Part shown: positions 7,060-16,364 of the stretch, one piece after another
Layout: every line of letters starts with the position of its first letter
Numbering within the stretch: the first letter of the stretch is position 1
NCBI GenBank assembly: GCA_026413755.1
Contig: JAOAKH010000002.1
Coordinates: forward strand, 1 to 64,000
Source: Acidilobaceae archaeon
GTDB taxonomy: Archaea > Thermoproteota > Thermoprotei_A > Sulfolobales > Acidilobaceae
DNA: 64,000 bases
Direction of reading: 5' to 3'
Notes under the pieces: model-generated
What the model was told of the DNA's origin: nothing
The model's database searches: none
Seen by the model: only the letters and a program-made list of their open reading frames with translations
Position numbers and translations under genes: made by a program

Positions 7060-8610
7060 GTGTTCAGGCAGGCCCGGTGGGAGGAGCCCCTGGTGTTCCA
7101 GCTAGGCAGGAAGGGCAGGAGGGGCTTTCTGCTGCCAAGGCTAGAGGAGGAGATAGAGGCACTGGTAGGCGAGTTCAGGCTACCGGAGGCTCTGAGGAGG
7201 GAGATCGGGCCAGAGCTGCCCTCCCTCAGCGAGGTGGAGGTGATCAGGCACTTCACCAGGCTCTCGCATATGTCATATGGCGTGGACCTAGGCCCTGTGC
7301 CTCTCGGCAGCTGCACGATGAAGTACAACCCGAAGATAGCCATGAGGTACGCCTTCCACGAAAAGCTCTCTCTCCTCCACCCTCTCGCCGAAGAGGACCT
7401 GCTACAGGGGCTCCTGGAGCTGCTCCACAGGCTCCAAGGCTGGCTGGAGGCGATCACTGGCATGGACGCGTGCAGCCTTCACCCGGCGGCGGGCTCGCAG
7501 GGGGAGCTGGCAGGGGCGCTAATGATAAGGAAGTACCATCAGATGAGGGGGGAGCTCGAGAGGGACGAGATCATAGTCCCAGACTCAGCCCACGGCACTA
7601 ACCCTGCCACGGGCACCATGGCTGGCTTCAAGGTGATAGAGGTCCCCACGGCAGAGGACGGGAACATAGATGTAGAGGCGATAAGGGCCTCGGTGGGACC
7701 CCGCACTGCAGGCATAATGGCCACAGTCCCCAGCACGCTAGGACTCTTCGACGAGAGGGCGCTGGAGATAGCAGAGATAGTGCACAAGGCAGGGGGCCTC
7801 GTATACCATGACGGCGCAAACCTAAACGGCATATTGGGGAGAACAAGGCCTGGGGACCTCGGCGCAGACATAGTTCACCTTAACCTCCACAAGACCTTCT
7901 CCTCCCCACATGGGGGCGGAGGGCCTGGAGCCGGGCCCGTTTGCGTCAAAGACAGGGAGGTGGTGGGCGGCGTGAGGCTCCCAGACCTCCTGCCCGGCTT
8001 CAGGGTGGTGAAAGAGGGGGGCAGCTATAGGCTGAGGGTCCCATCGTCAAGCGTTGGCTTCCTGAGGGCGTGGTTTGGGAACATAGCGCCGCTAGTGTGG
8101 GCTTATGTGTACATAGCCTCCATGGGTGCCAAGGGCCTCAGAGAGGCGGGGGAGATAGCGGTGCTGAACACTAACTACTTTGCCCACCTCATAACCTCAC
8201 GCTCAAAGACCTACTCGATCCCCTACGGCGCCGGGAGGCCAAGGAAGCACGAGGTGGTAATAAGCGCGCAGAGGCTGCAGGAGGAGACGGGCGTAACGGC
8301 AGAAGACCTGGCTAAGGGGCTGCTGGACGCAGGCTTCTATGCCCCCACTATATATTTCCCGCTCATAGTAAAGGAAGCGCTGATGGTGGAGTTCACGGAG
8401 AGCGAGACAAAGGAGAACATAGATGCTTATGCTGCGAGGCTCTTGGAGCTGGAAGAGAAGGCCTTCGAAAGGCCGGAGGAGCTGAAGGACATGCCTAAGA
8501 ACACGGCAAAAACGAGGATGGACAACGCTAGGGCTAACCACCCAAGGAGCGTGACGCCGAGCTGGCGGGTGAAGGTGCTGAGGGAGAAGGGGGTCATCTC
8601 GGGCCTTTGA
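7060..8610 (+). CDS. gcvPB: Glycine dehydrogenase (decarboxylating) subunit 2
   Basis: The catalytic, PLP-binding half of the split P-protein, 516 residues. The Schiff-base lysine is K278 in HLNLHKTFSSPHGGGGPG, and the SCTMKYNPK motif near 85-95 and the NPATGTMAGF segment are present. It starts with GTG one base after the gcvPA stop, so the subunits are cotranslated. Together they release CO2 from glycine and load the aminomethyl group on H-protein. Length agrees with archaeal GcvPB. Confidence 0.96.
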   Translation: MFRQARWEEPLVFQLGRKGRRGFLLPRLEEEIEALVGEFRLPEALRREIGPELPSLSEVEVIRHFTRLSHMSYGVDLGPVPLGSCTMKYNPKIAMRYAFHEKLSLLHPLAEEDLLQGLLELLHRLQGWLEAITGMDACSLHPAAGSQGELAGALMIRKYHQMRGELERDEIIVPDSAHGTNPATGTMAGFKVIEVPTAEDGNIDVEAIRASVGPRTAGIMATVPSTLGLFDERALEIAEIVHKAGGLVYHDGANLNGILGRTRPGDLGADIVHLNLHKTFSSPHGGGGPGAGPVCVKDREVVGGVRLPDLLPGFRVVKEGGSYRLRVPSSSVGFLRAWFGNIAPLVWAYVYIASMGAKGLREAGEIAVLNTNYFAHLITSRSKTYSIPYGAGRPRKHEVVISAQRLQEETGVTAEDLAKGLLDAGFYAPTIYFPLIVKEALMVEFTESETKENIDAYAARLLELEEKAFERPEELKDMPKNTAKTRMDNARANHPRSVTPSWRVKVLREKGVISGL

Positions 8611-8620
8611 GGGGACAGGC

Positions 8621-9154
8621 GTGATAGAGGTAGAGGGCAAGTACAGGCTGAAGTGCAGCGCGCTAGAAGATATGGCCAGCGCCCTCGAGAGGCTCGGTCT
8701 CTCCTTCAGAGGCGAGAGGGAGGAGGTCGACAAGTACTTCTCCCACCCCTGCCGCGACTTCCTCATTACCGATGAGGCCTTGAGGCTAAGGGCCTCTGGA
8801 GATCTCACGCTAACATACAAGGGCCCTAGGGAGAGGGGGGAGCTGAAGAGGAGGATAGAGATCTCAGCAAAGGTACCGGCAGAAATAGAGGAGCTGCTCA
8901 GGAGGCTGGGCTTTGAGGAGGCCGTCGTTATCAGGAAGAGGAGGAGATACTATGAGGGGCCTTGGGTTCTCGTGAGCCTCGACGAGGTGGAGGACCTCGG
9001 GTGCTTTGTGGAGATTGAGTCCAAGAGGGGGAGGGCGGAAGACGTGGAAGCCTTAGCGAAGAGCCTAGGGCTCGGCGAGGAGAGCTACGTGAGGAAAACG
9101 TACGTAGAGCTGCTGCTAGAGAAGTTATCCCTTAGTGACGCCGATGGGCCTTAG
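8621..9154 (+). CDS. CYTH-domain triphosphate enzyme (CyaB/ThTPase-like)
   Basis: A 177-residue CYTH (triphosphate tunnel metalloenzyme) protein. The hallmark ExExK motif is EVEGK at 3-7, and basic and acidic strands such as RLRASGDLTLTYKGP and KRRIEI follow in the expected order. Members act as class IV adenylate cyclases, thiamine triphosphatases or tripolyphosphatases; the sequence does not decide which. It follows gcvPB by 10 nt and may belong to that operon. The last 30 nt overlap the convergent rtcB gene. Confidence 0.87.
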   Translation: MIEVEGKYRLKCSALEDMASALERLGLSFRGEREEVDKYFSHPCRDFLITDEALRLRASGDLTLTYKGPRERGELKRRIEISAKVPAEIEELLRRLGFEEAVVIRKRRRYYEGPWVLVSLDEVEDLGCFVEIESKRGRAEDVEALAKSLGLGEESYVRKTYVELLLEKLSLSDADGP

Positions 9155-10570
9155 CCTTGCCACGAGCCTCCCAATGCCCACCGCGTGAGCCACTTGGGCC
9201 ACCTTGTCCACATCCTTGTATGCTTCAGGCGCCTCCTCCACCACGGTCTCTATGTTGCTTGCCTTGATGTAGATTTCCTTCGTTTCTAGCTCAGAGACTA
9301 CCTCTCTGTATGTCTTTCTTCTCTTCGATCCGGCCCTGCTCATCCACCTCCCAGCCCCATGAGGCGCCGTGAACCAGCTCCTCTCCCCTTCCGGAACGCC
9401 TGCCAGTATGTAGCTTGCAGTCCCCATGCTGCCGGGTATGAGCACGGGCTGGCCCACCTCTCTGTACTTCGCAGGTATCTCAGGGCTGCCCGGCGGGAAG
9501 GCCCTAGTGGCCCCCTTCCTGTGAACTATGAGCCTCTTCCTCTTCCCCTCCACGACGTACTCCTCTATTTTAGCTATGTTGTGAGCCACGTCATACAATA
9601 CGCTCAGATCTAGCTTGTCCGGATCTACCTTGAAGACCCTCTTGAAGCTCTCCCTTACCCAGTGAGATATCATCTGCCTGTTAGTCCATGCGAAGTTTGC
9701 TGCAGCTGCCATGGCTTTCACATAGTTCTGGGCCTCCTTAGTGTTGTACGGCACGCTTGCCAGCTCCCTGTCGGGGGGTATAGTGCCATAGGCCTTCATG
9801 GCCCGCTCCATTACGAGTAGGTAGTCGCTTGCTACCTGGTGTCCAAGGCCCCTGCTGCCAGTGTGGACCATGACCACTATTTGGCCCTCGTAGAGCCCGT
9901 AGACCTTCGCTATCCTCTCGTCATAGACCCTGTCTACTACCTGCACCTCTAGGAAGTGGTTCCCGCTGCCGAGAGTCCCCAGCTGCTCCGCCCCCCTCTG
10001 CTTGGCGGTGTTGCTCACGGCAGAGGGGTCTGCGAGCGACCAGCTGCCCCTCTCCTCCAAGTACTCCATGTCCTCAGGCCAACCGTAGCCCCTGCTAACG
10101 GCCCACTTCACTCCCTCGCTCAGCACCTTGTCGAGCTCTGCAATGGTCACCTTCACCTTCCCAGTGCTCCCCACGCCGCTGGGCACGTTTCTGAACATCT
10201 CGTCTATGAGCTCCTTGATCTTTGGCTTCACCTCCTTTAGCGTCAAGTTAGTCCTCATGACCCTCACCCCGCAGTTTATGTCGTAGCCTATGCCGCCGGG
10301 GCTTATGACGCCGTCCTCCTCGACCGCCATGGCCGCAACGCCGCCCACGGGGAAGCCATAGCCTTGGTGGCCATCTGGCATGACGAGGCTGTACTTCTGG
10401 ATCCCCTTCAGGCACGCCACGTTCATGGCCTGCACGAGCGTGAGGTCCTCCTTCATCTTGTTAAGTAGGAAGTCGTCTGCGTAGATTATGACGGGGACTT
10501 TCATGCAGGCCTTTGCCTCTTGTGGGATCATCCAGGCGTTCTCGTCGATCCTCTTAAGTGGGAAGCTCAT
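9125..10570 (-). CDS. rtcB: RNA-splicing ligase RtcB
   Basis: RtcB joins 2',3'-cyclic phosphate and 5'-OH ends during tRNA splicing, using GTP and Mn. The 481 residues carry GGIGYDINCGVRV with metal-binding D97 and C100, GSGNHFLE, VHTGSRGLGHQ and PGSMGTASYI. The guanylylated histidine is H404 in HGAGR. The reading frame is continuous, so the intein found in many archaeal RtcB genes is absent. The ATG lies 12 nt from the start predicted by the TATA box near 10608. The companion archease gene is not seen here. Confidence 0.97.
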   Translation of the reverse strand: MSFPLKRIDENAWMIPQEAKACMKVPVIIYADDFLLNKMKEDLTLVQAMNVACLKGIQKYSLVMPDGHQGYGFPVGGVAAMAVEEDGVISPGGIGYDINCGVRVMRTNLTLKEVKPKIKELIDEMFRNVPSGVGSTGKVKVTIAELDKVLSEGVKWAVSRGYGWPEDMEYLEERGSWSLADPSAVSNTAKQRGAEQLGTLGSGNHFLEVQVVDRVYDERIAKVYGLYEGQIVVMVHTGSRGLGHQVASDYLLVMERAMKAYGTIPPDRELASVPYNTKEAQNYVKAMAAAANFAWTNRQMISHWVRESFKRVFKVDPDKLDLSVLYDVAHNIAKIEEYVVEGKRKRLIVHRKGATRAFPPGSPEIPAKYREVGQPVLIPGSMGTASYILAGVPEGERSWFTAPHGAGRWMSRAGSKRRKTYREVVSELETKEIYIKASNIETVVEEAPEAYKDVDKVAQVAHAVGIGRLVARLRPIGVTKG

Positions 10571-10603
10571 TTGGACCCTAACTCTAATTAGCCTGCTTGC
10601 CGG

Positions 10604-10613
10604 GTTATAAAGC
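10604..10613. promoter_or_regulatory. TATA box shared by rtcB and argS
   Basis: TTATAAAG at 10605-10612 reads CTTTATAA on the minus strand. The predicted starts are about 10582 for rtcB (ATG at 10570) and about 10634 for argS, next to a TTG at 10636. Confidence 0.6.
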
Positions 10614-10635
10614 TTAGCAAGGAGGAAGGGGGCAC

Positions 10636-12537
10636 TTGCAGGGAGGGCCTCTGGTAAATGCTATGCTCTCGGTAGGGCGCTGTCTCGAGAAGCTGGCAGG
10701 GGTGCGCATGGACACGTACGTGAAGCTGTTGTCGAAGACTCCCAAGGAGGAGTACGGGGACTTCGGCTTCCCGCTGGCCCGCTTCTACCCGAGGCCGGAG
10801 GAGGTGCTGACAGGTCTCAGCTCTTGCGTGAAGGAAAGCTACGTCAAGGCTTCCCTAGTGGGAGGCTTCCTGAACCTGAGGTTTGACGAGAAGGAGATGG
10901 GGAGGGAGCTCCTTAGGCTCATGGGAGGCGGTTGGAGGCCAGAGATGCTAAAGACTGAGAGGCCCCGCCGCATAGTAGTAGAGCACACAAGCGCTAACCC
11001 TGTGCACCCGCTTCACATAGGCCATGCGAGGAATGCGAGCCTAGGCGACTCGCTGGCAAGGATGCTAAAGGCCCGCGGGAACGAGGTTATAGTTAGATAT
11101 TACGTCAACGACGTGGGCAGACAGGTCGCTGTGGTGACGCTGGGCTTCTCAATAATAGGCCTCAGCCCCGAGGAGCTGGCGACGAGGCTGGGGGCAAAGG
11201 TAGACCACGCAATAGGCTGGGTCTATGCGCTCACCCACACTGCCATAGATGCCATCGCGGCAAGGAGAAGGGGGGATCTGGAGGAGGCGGAGAAGCTGGC
11301 GGCGCAGCTGGCGAGGCTGAAGGAGAGGGGTGACAGCTCCCTCGCAGAGCTCATAGTGTCTCGGGTAGCTTCCTTCGATAACCCCGAGGCAAAGCTCTCC
11401 GAGATAATGAGCAGATACGAGGCAGGCCTGGAGCCTGAGAGGAGCAGCGTGAGGAGGATAGCAGAGGCTGCCCTAAGGGGCTTCATGGAGACCCTGCGCA
11501 GAATGGGAATAAGCTACGACCGCGTGGACTGGGAGAGCGATATCGTCTGGAGCGGCCTCCTGGGCCATGTGCTCTCCCAGGCTCTGAGCAGCAAGTACGT
11601 GACCAAACACAAGGACGCGACTGCGTTGGACCTGATGGGGGTAGCGAGGGACAAGGTCGGGGAGGAGGAGAGGGAGAGGCTCAAGCTCCCTAAGGGGTTC
11701 GATGTCCCGCCCATGATCCTGTTTAGGAGCGACGGCACCACGCTGTACTGGACGCGCGATGTGGCGTATAGCGTATACAAGTTCGCAGACTCCGGCGCAG
11801 ATGAGGTGATCAACGTGGTCGCAAGTGAGCAGAGGCTCCCACAACTGCAGGTGAGGCTGGCGTTGCTGGGCATAGGGTATGAAAGGGAGGCGCTTAACAT
11901 GATACACTACGACTACGAGCTGGTGAGGCTCCCCGGCAGAGCAATGAGCGGTAGGAGGGGAGAGTACGTCACCTTGGACGAGTTAATAGAGGAGGCCAAG
12001 ACAAGGGCTGCGAAGGAGGCCCAGGCCAGGAACCCGGAGCTCGACAAAGGGGCTATAGATACCATCGCAGAGGGCATAGCGGTGGGGGCCATTCGCTTCA
12101 GCCTCGTCCAGGCGGGCGCCACTAAGCCGATAACCTTTGAAGTGGAGCGCGTGCTGAGGCTGGAGGAGAACACAGGGCCATATCTCCAGTACACATTTGC
12201 GAGGGCTAACAGCATACTTGAGAAACATGGCTCCGTGGACTACGGCTCGGCGGAAGCTGCCGCTTACAGCGATCCAGACAGGAGGGCCTTGCTTATACAC
12301 TCCCTCCTCTACCCGCTCGTCTCTGCCAAGGCGGCAGACGAGCTGAGACCAGAGGACCTAGCCTCCTACTTGCTCAAGCTCGCTGACATATTCAACAAGT
12401 GGTACCAGAAGGACAGCGTAATAAGGGAGCCGGAGCCAGGCATAAGAGAAGCAAAGGCCGCCCTGGTGGAGCTCTCTGCTCACGTGTTGCGGTCCGGGCT
12501 CACGCTGCTTGGAGTGCCTGCCATGAAGAGGATGTAG
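10636..12537 (+). CDS. argS: Arginyl-tRNA synthetase
   Basis: A class I synthetase of up to 633 residues that charges tRNA(Arg). The N-terminal add-1 domain is followed by the HIGH motif in HPLHIGHARNASLGD near 122-136, YYVNDVGRQ near 156-164 and RDVAYSVYK. The KMSKS position is MSGRRGEYV, the degenerate loop usual for archaeal ArgRS. The C-terminal DALR anticodon domain ends the protein. The TTG at 10636 coincides with the predicted transcription start, giving a leaderless message; an ATG at 10663 is the alternative and would remove nine residues. Confidence 0.95.
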   Translation: MQGGPLVNAMLSVGRCLEKLAGVRMDTYVKLLSKTPKEEYGDFGFPLARFYPRPEEVLTGLSSCVKESYVKASLVGGFLNLRFDEKEMGRELLRLMGGGWRPEMLKTERPRRIVVEHTSANPVHPLHIGHARNASLGDSLARMLKARGNEVIVRYYVNDVGRQVAVVTLGFSIIGLSPEELATRLGAKVDHAIGWVYALTHTAIDAIAARRRGDLEEAEKLAAQLARLKERGDSSLAELIVSRVASFDNPEAKLSEIMSRYEAGLEPERSSVRRIAEAALRGFMETLRRMGISYDRVDWESDIVWSGLLGHVLSQALSSKYVTKHKDATALDLMGVARDKVGEEERERLKLPKGFDVPPMILFRSDGTTLYWTRDVAYSVYKFADSGADEVINVVASEQRLPQLQVRLALLGIGYEREALNMIHYDYELVRLPGRAMSGRRGEYVTLDELIEEAKTRAAKEAQARNPELDKGAIDTIAEGIAVGAIRFSLVQAGATKPITFEVERVLRLEENTGPYLQYTFARANSILEKHGSVDYGSAEAAAYSDPDRRALLIHSLLYPLVSAKAADELRPEDLASYLLKLADIFNKWYQKDSVIREPEPGIREAKAALVELSAHVLRSGLTLLGVPAMKRM

Positions 12538-12583
12538 GGGTTTTAGGGCTCGCTCTCCCATAGCTCTTAGTCGAGGGCTACTT

Positions 12584-13762
12584 GTGCGGCTACCCGACGC
12601 GCTGAGGAGAAGGCTGAGGGGAGCTCTAGAGATAGTGGCAGGAATGGTCTTAGGGTACCTTATGTATACCGTGAACGTGTTCGTCATAGCCCTCCTTTAC
12701 CCCCTTGTGGAGGGGAAGAAGGAGGTCATAGCACTGATACCCGTTATGAACGACCTGAGGGGCGACATAATGGGCTCCTCCGGCGCCAGGATGAACACTG
12801 CGCTCCACTTGGGCGAGGTGCCCCCCTCTGCCAGGGAGCTCGTGCTCTTCGAGCTAAAGCCGGTGGCAGCGCTCACAGCGTCTACTTCTTTCCTCATAAG
12901 CCTTCTCATGTTCTTCTACGCGCGCATCTCCGGAGAGACGCTCAGCCTGGAGGTCCTGCAAGTGGTGGGCTTCCTCTCCTCCGCTCTGGCCACCGCGGCC
13001 CTCTTGCCGTACCTCGCTGCCTCTGCTGCCAGCATATACAGAAGAGGAGGAGAACCTGGGAACGTGCTGCCCACGCTAGCTACCATAGGGGGGGACTTCA
13101 TCTCCTTTCCCCTTCTCGTCATCTCCTTTCTCCTAGCTTCCTCTGCTCCTCCCTCCTCTCTCCCCCTCCTCTTCCTCCTCGCTGCTTCCCTCAGCCTCTC
13201 CGTTAGCTTTGCAGCCCTCGCTTCGGATAGGCGCGTAAGGAAGATCATAGGGGAAAGACTGCTGGTGCTGGTGACAGTGCTGCTACTACAGCCCATAGCA
13301 GGAGTCCTCCTGGCAGTCTTTGAGGAGGAGCTGAGCGCCAGGGGGCTCTTCCAGGTCTCCGTGAGCTTCATTGGTATAGCGGGAGCCCTCTCCTCTATCG
13401 TTGCGCTGCGGCTTAGCGTTCACTTACACCTATATGGGCTCCCTGGCATCCCCTCTACGTTCTTCAAGGCACTGGCGGACGCCCTCCTGACGCTCCTGCC
13501 GGGCGCCTTCATGGTCTCCGGCGCAGGGTACATATCGTCCCGCCTCCTCGGGGGGCACATATCGTTCTTTGATGTCCTTCTGCCAATCACCGTCGGCCTG
13601 CTCATTACTATACCCATAGGGGCTCTGGTAGCGCTCGTGATATCTTTAGCCTCCTTTAGAGCAGGGCTAGATCCCGACAACGTGGGGGTGCCCATAGTGA
13701 CCACGACTATGGACGTGCTAGGGCTAGCTGTGCTCTACCTCGTTTCTGCATACCTTCGCTAA
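12584..13762 (+). CDS. MgtE/SLC41-like divalent cation transporter
   Basis: A 392-residue polytopic membrane protein with two copies of the MgtE/SLC41 integral membrane domain. The first half has NDLRGDIMGSSGARMNTALH near 58-77, which matches the conserved RGD/G..G.R pore motif. The second half has the looser VSGAGYISSRLLGGH and TTTMDVLGL. About ten hydrophobic segments are seen. There is no N-terminal MgtE cytosolic or CBS domain, as in other archaeal SLC41-type proteins. Mg2+ is the likely substrate by family. It begins at GTG 46 nt after argS. Confidence 0.78.
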   Translation: MRLPDALRRRLRGALEIVAGMVLGYLMYTVNVFVIALLYPLVEGKKEVIALIPVMNDLRGDIMGSSGARMNTALHLGEVPPSARELVLFELKPVAALTASTSFLISLLMFFYARISGETLSLEVLQVVGFLSSALATAALLPYLAASAASIYRRGGEPGNVLPTLATIGGDFISFPLLVISFLLASSAPPSSLPLLFLLAASLSLSVSFAALASDRRVRKIIGERLLVLVTVLLLQPIAGVLLAVFEEELSARGLFQVSVSFIGIAGALSSIVALRLSVHLHLYGLPGIPSTFFKALADALLTLLPGAFMVSGAGYISSRLLGGHISFFDVLLPITVGLLITIPIGALVALVISLASFRAGLDPDNVGVPIVTTTMDVLGLAVLYLVSAYLR

Positions 13763-13796
13763 TATCCCCTCCTGCCTTCTATAGCTGGGAAGCTAG

Positions 13797-15002
13797 GTGG
13801 GAGCGCCCGCCAGGCAAGGTATGTATCTCGTCCTGCTAGCGTACGCCCTCCTAGCCGCGATGCTTTTAGTGCTCGCGCTTCCGCTGCCGCGGTACTCAGG
13901 CATAGTCGTGAAGGACGCAGAGGAGATACTGTGGCTGAGCGCGGGCCCTTCTTTTGTCGCCAGACGAGGAGATGAAGTGCTGCTAGTGAGCGAAAGGGCC
14001 ATGGTCGTGAGGTTCGCCGGGAAGCCGTGCAGCTCGGAGGGCCGGCTATATGTGTTCTCGGGAAGCGAGCTCCTCGTGGCCTCACCGTCGCAAGGGAGGG
14101 CGTTCAAGTACTTGCTCCCTCTCTCGCTCTCAGCATTCGACATCCACTGCTCCTCTTACACGGTATATCTCGCTGGCTTCTCCGAGGGGGAGCTGAAGGC
14201 GATCGCTATAGACGTCGCGGCAGGCAAGGGGTCCCTCGCGTCGCTGGAGGCCCCCTCCACAGGGGAGACAAAGGTACTGGGCCTCGAGGACTCCATTTAC
14301 GTAGCCCTGGACAGGAGCTTGCTTGAGCTAAGGGGAAGTTTGGCCTTTGCATACGAGCTCATACCTAACGTCAGGCCCCTCGGCATAGCCCTCTACGATG
14401 GCTCCCCAGTAGTATATGGGAAGAGGGAGAGAGCAGCCCTCATATATTGGCCCCGCGAGGCGTTGGCTATAGAGGTGGAGATCCCGGGGAGGGAGTCGAG
14501 AGTAGACGCCATGGAGTGCTGGGGCTACTGGTGTAAGGCTCTCATAGTGCCTCTCGGCGACTGGATGAGGGTGGCGGAGTTCAAGGAGTGGAGGTACGTT
14601 AAGGACATGAAGCTCGTGGGGACTAGGGGCTTCGTATATGGAAGGGCAGGAGTCTCGGAGGACATATGGTTTGCCGGAAGGCTAGTTGACGTGGGTCCCA
14701 TTGCGGTGTCTGTGGACTCTACTGCGAAGGCCACGTTGGGTTCGGGCGAGAAGGGATTCTTCATTGTTGAGGACGGGACGCCGAGGCCTAGGCTATATGA
14801 GTACAGAGCGCCGCCGGCCGTAAGGCTCTTAGAGGTAAAGTGGGAGCCGCTGGAGCTGAAGAAGGAGGATGTGGCGTCAAGGATCGAAGGGCTTCATTAC
14901 GAGCGCATAAGGCCTCTAGGTGACCCACTGAGAGGGGTCCTCACGGCCATAGCCCTCCTGAGCCCCCTCGCGGCATATCTCATAAGAAGGGCTTTACGGT
15001 GA
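13797..15002 (+). CDS. Membrane-anchored extracytoplasmic protein, unknown function
   Basis: I do not recognise the family. The 401-residue product has a hydrophobic N-terminal segment (about 9-30) and a second one at the extreme C-terminus (about 380-398) followed by RRALR. The 350 residues between are rich in short beta-strand-like stretches with glycine turns, suggesting a propeller-like fold outside the cell held by two membrane segments. There are several cysteines (for instance in KPCSSEG and ECWGYWC). The GTG start could be replaced by an ATG at 13821. The 3' end overlaps the convergent ABC operon by 23 nt. Confidence 0.7.
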   Translation: MGAPARQGMYLVLLAYALLAAMLLVLALPLPRYSGIVVKDAEEILWLSAGPSFVARRGDEVLLVSERAMVVRFAGKPCSSEGRLYVFSGSELLVASPSQGRAFKYLLPLSLSAFDIHCSSYTVYLAGFSEGELKAIAIDVAAGKGSLASLEAPSTGETKVLGLEDSIYVALDRSLLELRGSLAFAYELIPNVRPLGIALYDGSPVVYGKRERAALIYWPREALAIEVEIPGRESRVDAMECWGYWCKALIVPLGDWMRVAEFKEWRYVKDMKLVGTRGFVYGRAGVSEDIWFAGRLVDVGPIAVSVDSTAKATLGSGEKGFFIVEDGTPRPRLYEYRAPPAVRLLEVKWEPLELKKEDVASRIEGLHYERIRPLGDPLRGVLTAIALLSPLAAYLIRRALR

Positions 15003-15624
15003 GCCTTCTGTAGTACTCTATTGCGCCCGCGAGGGCTACCATTATCGCAGAGACAATGAAGGTCTCCGGCGCAGTGAGCCGCGAGTAGCCCTCAACGCTG
15101 TACTTTATGATGTACCTGACCTCCCCCTCTGAGTCCTTAGTCGAGACTATGAGGAGGGATGAGTCGCTGGCCACGCTCTCTGTTATTCTGGTAACGTTCT
15201 CTTTCTTCTCGCTAATAGGTATCACGTTGCCCAGCAGCGAGAGGGCCTGCACGAGGAAGGGGTTCGACTCCACCTGGATGGCCGTGAAGGTCACCCCCGC
15301 CCTTAGGTCAACGTTAGATCGCACGTTGCTCACGTTAAGCCTCAGAGAGCGGAACTGTTGGGCAAGGAGGAAAGGATCTCCTGCCACCTTCACATAATAC
15401 ACGCTGTCCGCTCCCTCCACAGTTACCTCTGCTCTACCGCTGCTCGTTATGGCAGCTACGACGAGCAGCGAGGCCACCCTGGGGCCTACCTTAACCGTCC
15501 TAGTGTACTCGCTGGAGAGCTTTGCTCCGTATAGCTCTGCTATCGCGCTAGAGACTAGGAGCCCTATGGCAATGACCAGCAGGAGCCTCGAGGCCACGGA
15601 CATCCTCCTTAGAACGCTGCTCAT
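14980..15624 (-). CDS. ABC-exporter accessory membrane protein, unknown
   Basis: The third gene of an ABC operon. The 214-residue product has a membrane segment near 12-30, an extracytoplasmic domain of about 150 residues with repeated beta-type valine-rich stretches, and a second membrane segment near 185-202. This resembles the layout of small extracytoplasmic subunits encoded beside ABC-2 exporters, but no family motif is recognised. It overlaps the upstream permease gene by 4 nt, so cotranslation is likely. Confidence 0.7.
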   Translation of the reverse strand: MSSVLRRMSVASRLLLVIAIGLLVSSAIAELYGAKLSSEYTRTVKVGPRVASLLVVAAITSSGRAEVTVEGADSVYYVKVAGDPFLLAQQFRSLRLNVSNVRSNVDLRAGVTFTAIQVESNPFLVQALSLLGNVIPISEKKENVTRITESVASDSSLLIVSTKDSEGEVRYIIKYSVEGYSRLTAPETFIVSAIMVALAGAIEYYRRLTVKPFL

Positions 15625-16364
15625 ATGACCTCAAACCTCCTCCAGAAGTATATCACCACAAAGATAAATAAGATCGTGACAAGGCTGGGCACAAGAAGTA
15701 TCTGCCAGCTCTCCACGCTGGCTCTCATGTAGGAAGAGTAGATGATCTCCGGCAAGTACATGGCCTCCCCTACCTTCGTAAGGGTCTCGTTGCCCGTGGA
15801 CCTCCCTATTGCTGGGAGGATGAGTGCAATAGCCGTATACGCGAAGTAAGCAGAGACGCTAAGGAGACCGCTGGTGGACTGGCTCCTTGACCTAAGGGCG
15901 AAGAACAAGAAGATAAGGCCATAGAGGGAGGCCTGGAAGAAGAAAGCCGTGTACATTCCAAACACCTTTTCGGGGGCTTTGAGCATGACGCTGCCTAGGA
16001 GAAGGAAGAGTATGAGGAGGGGGGCCCCGAGGACCAGCAGGGAGGGGATGAAGACGCGGCTCAGGGCCAGCAGCACTGCCAGTGGTACCTTGCCTATGGG
16101 ATACGTGAGGTAAGTGTTTATTATTCCGCTCTGAATGAGGTACGCCATACCCGCTGAACCCCTCACTGCCAAGAACAGCGCTGCAGCAAAGAGCGTGGGA
16201 TCGAGCGCTATCCTGCTAGCCACCACTGGGCTAGTGACGGGCTGTATGGTGACTAGCGCGGAGCCGAGCGATGCTACTAAGAGCACTAGCACGTCGAGGC
16301 CCGGCGGCCTCAAGACGTCGCTCACGTCTATGTAAAGCAGGTTATAGTATGTCCTAAGGCTCAT
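15621..16364 (-). CDS. ABC-2 type membrane permease
   Basis: A 247-residue protein with six or seven hydrophobic segments and almost no soluble part, matching ABC-2/NosY-like permeases. It lies between its ATPase gene and an accessory membrane protein gene, overlapping each by 4 nt. A short cytoplasmic N-terminus precedes the first segment (about 24-44). The C-terminus ends shortly after the last segment with WRRFEVI. The substrate is unknown. Confidence 0.83.
   Translation of the reverse strand: MSLRTYYNLLYIDVSDVLRPPGLDVLVLLVASLGSALVTIQPVTSPVVASRIALDPTLFAAALFLAVRGSAGMAYLIQSGIINTYLTYPIGKVPLAVLLALSRVFIPSLLVLGAPLLILFLLLGSVMLKAPEKVFGMYTAFFFQASLYGLIFLFFALRSRSQSTSGLLSVSAYFAYTAIALILPAIGRSTGNETLTKVGEAMYLPEIIYSSYMRASVESWQILLVPSLVTILFIFVVIYFWRRFEVI

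Noticed and set aside
6537-7463. 308-codon minus-strand ORF over gcvPA/gcvPB
   Set aside because: It is antisense to two convincing genes, is low-complexity Ser/Arg/Leu-rich and matches no family; a by-product of GC-rich codon use.
9125-10570. Intein in rtcB
   Set aside because: All catalytic motifs are contiguous and the length of 481 residues leaves no room for one.
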